Below are positions 1 through 4,847 of a stretch of 7,383 bases of DNA, piece by piece; within the stretch, counting starts at the first letter, position 1, and each line of letters opens with the position of its first letter. Below the pieces are notes generated by a model. The model was given only the letters and a program-made list of their open reading frames with translations. It searched no databases and was not told the origin of the DNA. The stretch is from an uncultured Pseudomonadota bacterium (GTDB taxonomy: Bacteria > Pseudomonadota > Gammaproteobacteria > Burkholderiales > Thiobacillaceae): contig CAIXFP010000701.1 in NCBI GenBank assembly GCA_903918705.1, positions 1-7,383 of the forward strand. The letters are read 5' to 3'. The translations under genes were made by a program, and so were the position numbers.

Positions 1-596
1 CCATCGCCGATTTCGTCGCCGACCTGCGCGCCCCCACCCCCACCGGCGCCGCGCAACTGGCCACGCCGGACCGGATGGAACTGGCGTCGCACCTAAACCA
101 CCTGCAACACCGCCGGGACCAGGTGCTGCGGCGCCATCTGGACAACCTGGCCCTGCGCCTGGACAGTCTGGCGCGGCGCCTGCGCCATCCGGCGCAATAC
201 CTGGCCGAACGGCGGCGGCATCTGGATCATCTGAATAACCGCCTGCGTCTGGGGCATTGCGCCAGCCAGGCGCTTGCCAGGCAGCGGCTGGAGCGCCTGG
301 CTGGCCGACTGGCCGCCGCTCGCCCCGATCCGGAGGCGCTGCGCCAGCGGGTCGCGGGCCTGGGCGCCGCCCTCGCGCGGGCCTGGCGGCAACATCCGGA
401 TCGCCATCGGCTCGCCGCGCTTGCCGCGAATCTTGGGTATCTCAATCCGCTTGCCGTGCTGGAACGCGGCTACAGCATCGCGCGCGATGCCCGCGGCGAC
501 GTGGTGAGGGACGGCAGCCTTCTGGCGGAAGGGGAACGGCTCGAACTGATCTTCGCACTAGGGGCAGCCCACGCCCGGGTCACGAAGGAAGGCTGA
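1..596 (+). CDS. xseA: Exodeoxyribonuclease VII large subunit, C-terminal part (5' truncated by window)
   Basis: Exonuclease VII degrades single-stranded DNA in both directions to oligonucleotides; XseA is the catalytic large subunit and acts in the cytoplasm with several copies of the small subunit XseB. Only the last 197 residues are present. The first complete codon is at position 3 and the reading frame is open from the left edge. The segment IADFVADLRAPTPTGAAQLA is the typical end of the catalytic core. It is followed by about 100 residues of Arg/Leu/Ala-rich helix (LRLDSLARRL, HLDHLNNRLRL), which fits the long coiled coil that carries XseB. The C-terminus LNPLAVLERGYSIARD, then GDVVRDGSLLAEGERLELIF, is the conserved XseA tail. 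The stop is TGA at 594-596. No xseB lies in the window. The gene converges on the thioesterase gene 76 bases downstream. The motif order leaves little doubt about identity. Confidence 0.95.
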   Translation, partial: IADFVADLRAPTPTGAAQLATPDRMELASHLNHLQHRRDQVLRRHLDNLALRLDSLARRLRHPAQYLAERRRHLDHLNNRLRLGHCASQALARQRLERLAGRLAAARPDPEALRQRVAGLGAALARAWRQHPDRHRLAALAANLGYLNPLAVLERGYSIARDARGDVVRDGSLLAEGERLELIFALGAAHARVTKEG

Positions 597-612
597 AGCC
601 CTATCTCGTATG

Positions 613-643
613 CGTTGGGCACGCCAGCTTTGCCCAGCCTACG
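613..643. repeat. TGGGCA/TGCCCA palindromic dispersed repeat in the convergent gap
   Basis: The 76-base gap between the xseA stop (596) and the thioesterase stop (673) contains TGGGCA (616-621) and TGCCCA (631-636), a 6-bp perfect inverted repeat with a 9-base loop, flanked by CG on the left and GCCTACG on the right. It matches the general form of a short intergenic repeat (GTAGG-TTGGGC...GCCCAAC) familiar from many proteobacterial genomes; that comparison is from memory. Related units lie at 3158-3220. Between two converging genes it could act as a weak bidirectional terminator or mRNA 3'-end stabiliser, but no T-run follows on either strand, so a classical intrinsic terminator is not supported. 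Confidence 0.7.
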
Positions 644-672
644 ACTCTCGACGGCCTAAGCCGGACCGGCGG

Positions 673-1725
673 CTAGAAATCCGGGTCGCAGCCCTGGTCC
701 ACACTGGCTGCCAACGCCTGTACATGAGGGGGGCGCAACAGGCTGTAGTGGTCGCCGGGAACCGTTTGCACCGTCAGAGCATGGCCGCAGACGCCGCGCC
801 AGCCGTTGTCGGCCAGTTCGCCGGGCGTGCCGGCGGCGCGCAGCAGGGTCAGCCTGCCGCGATAGGGGCCCGGCGCATAAGCGTGCCAGGCCGCCAGATT
901 GGCCTGGAATACCCGCGCCAGCCGTTCCAGGCGCGCGGGATCGGCCTGTCCCGGCGGGTAGCCTTGCAGGCGCGCATGGAGGAGTACCGCGACGGCGGCG
1001 TCCGGGGCGGTATCGGGCAGACGGGAAACGTCGATCGGCATGGTGATGCCGCATAGTCCGCTCAGATAGTGGGCCAGGGCCAGGGCGGGAGGCTCGCCGA
1101 AGGCGCGATTCAGCAACTGGGGCGGATAGCTGTCGAACAGCAGCAACTGCTCGACTTCCTCCCCGGCGCTGTGCAAGCGGCGCGCCATTTCATAAGCGAC
1201 CACACCGCCCATGGACCAGCCGGCCAGGCGATAGGGGCCATAGGGCTGATGCCGGCGCAGGATGCGGACGTGGAGCCCGGCGAGTTGTTCCAGCCTGACC
1301 ACGAGGGGCTCGCCCACCTCCAGGCCGGGAGCGCGCAGGGCATAAACCGGCTGATCGGCCCCCAGGGACGCGACCAGTTCGCCATAGGCATGGGCCTCCC
1401 CATCCAGGGCATGGACCAGATAGAGGGGCGCATGCCGGCCGCATTTGCGCAATGGCAGCAGCCAGGGCAAACGCGGGGTGGTCGGCGCCGGGCCGAGCCG
1501 TCGCGCCGATTTCACCAGGGTGGCCTGCCCGAACGGAATCCCGACAGGGTGGCTCGAGGCACGCGGGAAATGGACGCCGACGTCGCAAAATTCGTCGTGG
1601 GCATCATCCAGCGACGGGCTTTGCCAGAACCGCGCCAGGGCGCGCAGATCCGCCTCGGTCAGATGCCCTTGCCGCTCCGCTTCGCCCTGGGCATCGGGTG
1701 ACGCGAGGCGATCTCCCCCGTCCAT
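673..1725 (-). CDS. Type I (PKS/NRPS-type) thioesterase, alpha/beta hydrolase, with a possible carrier-domain remnant at the N-terminus
   Basis: This 350-residue protein carries a thioesterase of the kind that releases or edits acyl chains bound to PKS/NRPS carrier proteins. The domain starts near residue 100 at APLYLVHALDG. The nucleophile elbow GWSMGG gives Ser171, LLLFDSYPP gives Asp198, and GDHYSLL gives His326. The 27-residue Ser-Asp spacing is the one I recall for surfactin-type TE domains, so the enzyme looks catalytically complete. Residues 1-100 are unusual for a stand-alone type II thioesterase. DEFCDVGVHF (45-54) resembles the carrier-protein motif DxFFDLGGHS with Phe in place of the phosphopantetheine Ser. 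I chose the ATG at 1725-1723 because it overlaps the upstream stop as TGATG, implying translational coupling. A longer in-frame start at 1974 would add 83 Arg-rich residues overlapping the KS-like gene. The stop is TAG (675-673). The TE call is firm; the substrate is unknown and the carrier remnant is uncertain. Confidence 0.87.
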   Translation of the reverse strand: MDGGDRLASPDAQGEAERQGHLTEADLRALARFWQSPSLDDAHDEFCDVGVHFPRASSHPVGIPFGQATLVKSARRLGPAPTTPRLPWLLPLRKCGRHAPLYLVHALDGEAHAYGELVASLGADQPVYALRAPGLEVGEPLVVRLEQLAGLHVRILRRHQPYGPYRLAGWSMGGVVAYEMARRLHSAGEEVEQLLLFDSYPPQLLNRAFGEPPALALAHYLSGLCGITMPIDVSRLPDTAPDAAVAVLLHARLQGYPPGQADPARLERLARVFQANLAAWHAYAPGPYRGRLTLLRAAGTPGELADNGWRGVCGHALTVQTVPGDHYSLLRPPHVQALAASVDQGCDPDF

Positions 1726-1727
1726 CA
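1723..1727 (-). promoter_or_regulatory. TGATG stop/start overlap coupling KS-like and thioesterase genes
   Basis: On the minus strand the KS-like gene ends with TGA (1727-1725) and the thioesterase begins with ATG (1725-1723), sharing one A. Such overlaps usually let ribosomes that finish the first gene reinitiate at the second. GGGA about eight bases upstream of the ATG could help as a weak ribosome binding site. The overlap decides the thioesterase start and indicates that the two proteins are made from one transcript. Confidence 0.75.
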
Positions 1728-3101
1728 AAGCGATCCCATTTCCAGGCCCCACGCTCCCGTCGCGTCGGGACGCGGCGCGATCCTGTCGCGTCCGATGTCC
1801 GGCGGCGCGGGCAGAGGACGACCGCCCGGAAGGTCCGCTGTGTCCTTCCCACGGCCCCCGCGCTGCCAGGGATAGGTGGGCCGACGAAGGGCGCTGCCAC
1901 CGGCGCCGTAATACACCGACCAGTCGATGGCGCCGCCATGTACATGGAGTTCGCCGAGGCTGGACATCAGGCACGCCTGCTCCGCCTCGCCGCGCGCCGA
2001 GAGCAGCAGGAGATGGGTGCGCCCGGGACGCGCGGGACGTCGGTCCCGGGATGGCGGCGGCGCGGCTTGCAGGAGGACATGGGCATGGCTGCCGCCGTGG
2101 TCGTAGGCCAGCACCCCGACCAGGGCCGATCCGTCCCCCTCGGTCATGGGCATCACCCGGCGCGGCAAGTACTGGCCGGCCTCGGCCGGAGTAGTGCGCG
2201 TATTCGTCGCGCCCACGGTGGTGCCTGGTGGTATCAGTCCATGATGCAGACTCAGCGCGGCCTTGATGACCCCGGCCACCCCGGCGGCGCCTTCGCGATG
2301 GCCAAGATGGGTCTTGACGGAACCGGCCCAGCGGGGCGCCCGGATATCCTCACCCAATGCGGCGATCAGGTCCTGCCGCAGATCCTCCGCCGCGGTGCCG
2401 TTGCCGTAGGCCTCGAAGTAGCGGATGCGGCGCGGATCGATGCCGGCCCGGGCGCCGACCTGACGGGCCAGCGCCGCCTGGGCCTGGAAACTCGGCGGGG
2501 AGGCCCCCGCCAGGGCCAGTTCCGACTCGCCCAGCCAGAGGGACTGGCAGGCCAGGTGCAGCGCCAACAGGGAAGAGGTGGCCGCGCTGTCCAGCGCCAT
2601 GCAGGGGCCGCGCAGATCCAGGAACCAGGCCAGACGCACCGCGTGCCGGGTGGGCTGAAGTGCGGCCGCCGGGCCAGCGAGGCAGCGCGATCGGTTCGTG
2701 TACGGCCCGCAAGTATCGCAGCCCATGAAGATGCCGGTCGTCGTTCCGGCCAGGCCATCGGATGGCACACCGGCAACTTCCAGAGCCTCCCAGGCCACTT
2801 CCAGCAACAGGCGCTGCGCCGGGTCAATGGCTTCCGCGGCTTCCGCCGTGAGGCCGTAGAACGGCGTATCCATGGGCTCGAACCAGGACGAAGGCTCAGC
2901 GTGGCGATTCCCGCTCGCGGGTTTCGGCCCGGAATCGTGGTGGCGGCGAATGTCGCGGCGCTCCTTCAGCCCTACGCCGATACCGACGCACTCTTCACAC
3001 AACAGATCCCAGTAAGCCTCCAGGCCGAGGGCACCCCCGGGAGAGCGGCAGCCCATGCCGATGATGGCGATGGTTGCAACGGCCTCTGCTCGATGACTCA
3101 T
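1725..3101 (-). CDS. Degenerate type I PKS ketosynthase-like protein lacking the active-site Cys and the AT domain
   Basis: This 458-residue protein clearly descends from a modular PKS ketosynthase. The N-terminal signature is ATIAIIGMGCRSPGG (9-23), followed by AIDPAQRLLLEVAWEALEVAG (91-111). At the nucleophile motif DTACSSSL it reads DSAATSSL, so Cys is Ala174. The first His motif EAHGTGT is EAYGNGT, so His is Tyr232. The second motif is kept as SVKTHLGH, with Lys263 and His268. By comparison with a normal KS from memory, about 75 residues are missing near residue 200, including the DGxxxGEG segment. The fold then resumes and ends at GGSHAHVLLQAAP (336-348). The KS-AT linker LLLLSAR (364-370) runs within about 10 residues into what is normally post-AT sequence, AIDWSVYYG and RPTYPWQR (391-414), so the AT domain of about 300 residues is absent. 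The last 44 residues are unrecognised. The start ATG (3101-3099) has AGGG six bases upstream. It cannot condense acyl chains as written. It may be a decaying gene or a retained pseudoenzyme. Confidence 0.85.
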   Translation of the reverse strand: MSHRAEAVATIAIIGMGCRSPGGALGLEAYWDLLCEECVGIGVGLKERRDIRRHHDSGPKPASGNRHAEPSSWFEPMDTPFYGLTAEAAEAIDPAQRLLLEVAWEALEVAGVPSDGLAGTTTGIFMGCDTCGPYTNRSRCLAGPAAALQPTRHAVRLAWFLDLRGPCMALDSAATSSLLALHLACQSLWLGESELALAGASPPSFQAQAALARQVGARAGIDPRRIRYFEAYGNGTAAEDLRQDLIAALGEDIRAPRWAGSVKTHLGHREGAAGVAGVIKAALSLHHGLIPPGTTVGATNTRTTPAEAGQYLPRRVMPMTEGDGSALVGVLAYDHGGSHAHVLLQAAPPPSRDRRPARPGRTHLLLLSARGEAEQACLMSSLGELHVHGGAIDWSVYYGAGGSALRRPTYPWQRGGRGKDTADLPGGRPLPAPPDIGRDRIAPRPDATGAWGLEMGSL

Positions 3102-3287
3102 GGTGTGCCCTGATTGACTTTATTCGGAAACCGGCGGTTGAGGCTCCGCGCCGCAAATTGGGCATAGCGCGGCGTGCCCAACAACCCGCCGCCATGTGGG
3201 GCAGGCCGCGCTTTGCCCAAGATGCAATTTCATGTTGCCTGGTGATTGCGCAGGGATGGAGTCCGCGCTTTTTCCCACTCGTTCCGC
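3102..3287. other. 186-base gap between PPTase and KS-like genes
   Basis: Apart from the inverted repeat pair at 3158-3220, the gap shows only the weak AGGG ribosome binding site (3111-3108) of the KS-like gene. I see no convincing promoter or T-run terminator on the minus strand. Whether the KS-like gene is co-transcribed with the PPTase or has its own promoter cannot be settled from the sequence. Confidence 0.5.
3158..3220. repeat. Head-to-head pair of palindromic repeat units forming a 24-bp inverted repeat
   Basis: Two copies of the TGGGCA...TGCCCA unit lie in opposite orientation between the PPTase stop and the KS-like start. The left copy is 3158-3181 (TTGGGCA, 10-base loop, TGCCCAA). 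The right copy is 3197-3220, where GGGCA (3199-3203) pairs with TGCCC (3214-3218). The reverse complement of the right copy matches the left copy at 21 of 24 positions, with mismatches at arm positions 8, 17 and 23. The pair can fold either as two small hairpins or as one long stem with a 15-base loop (3182-3196). The arrangement resembles the paired REP units of BIMEs. In the PPTase-KS transcript it could block 3' exonucleases or attenuate read-through. No T-run follows, so I do not call it a terminator. Confidence 0.8.
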
Positions 3288-4085
3288 TCAGGTGCGGTGG
3301 ACCGTCTCGCAGGAAAACAGGCGTTCGTCCAGCAGAGGGACGCCGCGCCAGCATACGGCGCGCTGCCGCACCCCGCCCCGGCCGCGCACCGCCAGTGCCG
3401 CGTGGTGTTCCGCGGTCGGTCGGAACTGCCAGAAACTCCAGTTGCGCGGGTCGTCATCCAGGCCCTGCTCGAAAGAGATGTCGATGCCGCCGTCCCGCTC
3501 GAACTGAAACGCGAATTGCGTGGTGGGCACGTGCAAGCCCTGGCCGCGAGCCTTCAGGTATGCCTCCTTCAAGGTCCAGTATTCGAAGAAGCGTTCCTGG
3601 CGCCGCTCCGGCGCCACCGCCAGCCAGTCCTGGTACTCACGCCGGGCGAAGAAGCGCTGCGCGAAATTCTCCGGGGGCGCGCCGCGGGCTGTGTTTTCCA
3701 CGTCGACGCCAATGTCCTCGTCCAGAGCCACCCCGAACAGCACCATGTCGGCGCTGTGGGAGAGGTTGAAACGCAGCGGCGGCACCCCTTCCGGCGCGGC
3801 GATCTCGGGACGGCCGTAGACATTGGTGGTGAAGCGCCATAGCCCCGGCGCCACCCCGGCGTAGCGCGACAGCACCACCCGCATCAGGGCATGGGAAACC
3901 AGGTGCACGTGGCGATGCTCGGCGAAGCGGAACTGCCGCATGCGAACCAGTTCCTCCTCCGAGAGTAAGGCTTCGTAAGCGCGCAACAGCGCAATGTCAC
4001 GAATCTCGTGGGGATCGGCAAACCAGAGATGCACCTCATCCTGATCCATACTCAATCTGGGCAAACGCCCCGTCGTTTTATCCAT
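3288..4085 (-). CDS. Sfp-type 4'-phosphopantetheinyl transferase
   Basis: This 265-residue cytoplasmic enzyme belongs to the family that moves 4'-phosphopantetheine from coenzyme A to the conserved Ser of PKS, NRPS or fatty-acid carrier proteins, turning them from apo to holo form. Its length and two-lobed organisation fit the Sfp/Gsp class. Visible motifs are YGRPEI (90-95), FNLSHSADMVLFGV (106-119), DIGVDVEN (124-131), in which Asp128 and Glu130 should bind Mg2+, and WTLKEAYLKARGQGL (170-184), with metal ligand Glu174 and Lys178. I chose the ATG at 4085-4083 because a near-perfect AGGAGGTGA lies just upstream. An in-frame ATG at 4118 lies beyond that site, and one 12 codons further in lacks an obvious site. 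The stop is TGA (3290-3288). The gene is first in a probable PPTase-KS-TE transcript, with 186 bases before the KS-like gene. Every key residue I can check is present, so it looks functional. Its carrier substrate is not in the window. Confidence 0.95.
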   Translation of the reverse strand: MDKTTGRLPRLSMDQDEVHLWFADPHEIRDIALLRAYEALLSEEELVRMRQFRFAEHRHVHLVSHALMRVVLSRYAGVAPGLWRFTTNVYGRPEIAAPEGVPPLRFNLSHSADMVLFGVALDEDIGVDVENTARGAPPENFAQRFFARREYQDWLAVAPERRQERFFEYWTLKEAYLKARGQGLHVPTTQFAFQFERDGGIDISFEQGLDDDPRNWSFWQFRPTAEHHAALAVRGRGGVRQRAVCWRGVPLLDERLFSCETVHRT

Positions 4086-4090
4086 TTTCC

Positions 4091-4099
4091 TCACCTCCT
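4091..4099 (-). promoter_or_regulatory. Strong ribosome binding site of the PPTase gene
   Basis: Read on the minus strand, AGGAGGTGA at 4099-4091 is almost fully complementary to the 3' end of 16S rRNA. Eight bases separate its GGAGG core from the ATG at 4085. It fixes the PPTase start and predicts efficient translation, in contrast to the weak site in front of the KS-like gene. Confidence 0.85.
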
Positions 4100-4131
4100 G
4101 CCTCGTCTCCGTCCACACGGAGAATTATTGT

Positions 4132-4143
4132 GGCCGCGCGGCC
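4132..4143. repeat. Perfect 12-bp palindrome GGCCGCGCGGCC upstream of the PPTase
   Basis: GGCCGCGCGGCC is its own reverse complement and lies 47-58 bases upstream of the PPTase ATG, beside the AT-rich stretch AGAATTATTG (4121-4130). The position fits an operator or a 5'-UTR hairpin. A 12-bp all-G/C palindrome can also arise by chance in DNA this rich in GC, so function is not claimed. Confidence 0.45.
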
Positions 4144-4382
4144 TACCCTGCTTTATCCGCCGGCGCTCCTCGATCCAGCCATTCCATCAACTGATAAATG
4201 TGCTAGTCGGCGCCTATTCTAGCCATGACCCGGCCAAGATGTAACCTACTGGTTTGAACCGACACGCAATTGAGCGCGGCCTGACAAGATCACCCGGCCC
4301 ATCACGTGCAGCAACCACGTGGAGGGCGCGGCGACCCGCCACGAGACAGACGCCATGGCCACGTCCGCGCCCTCGGCTCCGG

Positions 4383-4401
4383 ATTCCCGCCTGCGGGGAA
4401 T
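4383..4401. repeat. dRS3-like palindrome ATTCCC-N7-GGGAAT
   Basis: ATTCCC (4383-4388) and GGGAAT (4396-4401) form a perfect 6-bp inverted repeat with the 7-base spacer GCCTGCG. The form resembles the dispersed ATTCCC-N8-GGGAAT element known as dRS3 in Neisseria and the similar GTCATTCCCGC... repeats in other proteobacteria; this is from memory, and the spacer here is one base shorter. It lies in the non-coding divergent region. Confidence 0.6.
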
Positions 4402-4441
4402 GTCGGTAATTCAGCCTGAAACCTAAGTGCACGCCAGTCTC

Positions 4442-4517
4442 TGCAAGGTCACAAAACACCTTTGCAAGGGTGCATGCCGATCGCCGCAACGTCCAGGTTG
4501 GGCTTGCAGCGTGCAAG
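4442..4517. promoter_or_regulatory. Cluster of four TGCAAG half-sites, possible operator region
   Basis: TGCAAGG occurs at 4442-4448 and 4463-4469, a start-to-start distance of 21 bases or two helical turns. CTTGCA (4503-4508) and TGCAAG (4512-4517) then form a perfect 6-bp inverted repeat around GCG. The regular spacing and the inverted pair are what a dimeric regulator would need, and the site lies between two divergent genes. No specific regulator is implied, and chance or repeat origin is possible. Confidence 0.35.
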
Positions 4518-4612
4518 TATCGCGCCTACACGGGCGCGCTCATGGCCTGGCAGGCGGGATCTCTGCCTTCATCAAAGCGGCTTTTCTTTGGCCTGATTGA
4601 GCGTAAGAAACT

Positions 4613-4635
4613 GGATTCCAGCAGGAACGGGAATG
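4613..4635. repeat. Second, diverged ATTCC/GGAAT palindromic repeat
   Basis: ATTCC (4615-4619) and GGAAT (4630-4634) form a 5-bp inverted repeat with a 10-base spacer, in the context CTGGATTCC...GGGAATGAG. On the minus strand it reads CATTCCCG...GGAATCCAG, the familiar outline of the same dispersed-repeat class as 4383-4401, though the middle is diverged. Confidence 0.45.
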
Positions 4636-4834
4636 AGGAGGCTGGCGGGTGCTTGCTTGCTCCGCCTCGCCCGCCGTGGCGCTTGCCTATCACGCGGCTG
4701 ACCGTGTAGAACTGCGCCGGGAGCGTGGGCAAGACGGTATGCCGTCCCGGTTTCCGGTGGGTTGGTACGTCCGGTGCCGCGCTGAACTTGGGACCGATGC
4801 TTGCCACGGCGCATACGGGGTGTCCCGCGAATTT

Positions 4835-4840
4835 GAGGAG
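4835..4840 (+). promoter_or_regulatory. Ribosome binding site of the DUF748 gene
   Basis: GAGGAG at 4835-4840 stands seven bases before the ATG at 4848, a good Shine-Dalgarno match at ideal spacing, and it decides the start of the DUF748 gene. Confidence 0.8.
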
Positions 4841-4847
4841 TTTCCTT

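Larger units (their letters stand above)
4086..4847. other. 762-base divergent intergenic region without a convincing gene
   Basis: This region must hold the promoters of the PPTase (minus) and the DUF748 gene (plus), but I could not identify a clear -35/-10 pair for either. Short open frames exist (for example 4214-4516 minus and 4470-4709 plus), but they show no recognisable motif, lack good ribosome binding sites and are typical of chance frames in GC-rich DNA. What can be seen is a 12-bp palindrome (4132-4143), two CACGTG hexamers 13 bases apart (4303-4308 and 4316-4321), two ATTCC/GGAAT-type palindromic repeats (4383-4401 and 4613-4635) and a cluster of TGCAAG motifs (4442-4517). The mixture looks like accumulated small repeats rather than a lost gene. 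Confidence 0.6.

Noticed and set aside
613..643. Intrinsic terminator for xseA and the thioesterase
   Set aside because: The stem is only six pairs and no T-run follows on either strand; it fits a dispersed repeat better.
1726..1974. Upstream extension of the thioesterase to an ATG at 1974
   Set aside because: The added 83 residues are Arg-rich low-complexity sequence overlapping the KS-like gene in another frame. The TGATG overlap at 1727-1723 gives a much better start.
1452..3113. 553-codon open frame on the plus strand, antisense to the KS-like gene
   Set aside because: The product is Arg/Gly/Ala-rich with no recognisable motif, while the opposite strand carries unmistakable ketosynthase and linker motifs. 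Long antisense open frames are expected at this GC content. It also warns that openness alone does not prove the KS-like gene is functional.
4086..4118. PPTase start at the ATG at 4118
   Set aside because: The strong AGGAGGTGA lies downstream of that ATG and at ideal spacing from the ATG at 4085; the extra 11 residues are merely the translated leader.
4251..4260. GGTTTGAACC, resembling the T-arm of a tRNA on the minus strand
   Set aside because: The bases around it do not form the five-pair T-stem, and no acceptor or anticodon arm can be assembled nearby.
4214..4516. 100-codon minus-strand frame in the divergent region
   Set aside because: There is no recognisable motif and no good ribosome binding site, and the frame runs through a dRS3-like palindrome and the TGCAAG cluster; most likely a chance frame.
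4787..4822. Sigma-70 promoter candidate TTGGGA with CATACG 18 bases downstream, upstream of the DUF748 gene
   Set aside because: The -10 match is only three of six, no better than expected by chance over a region of this length.
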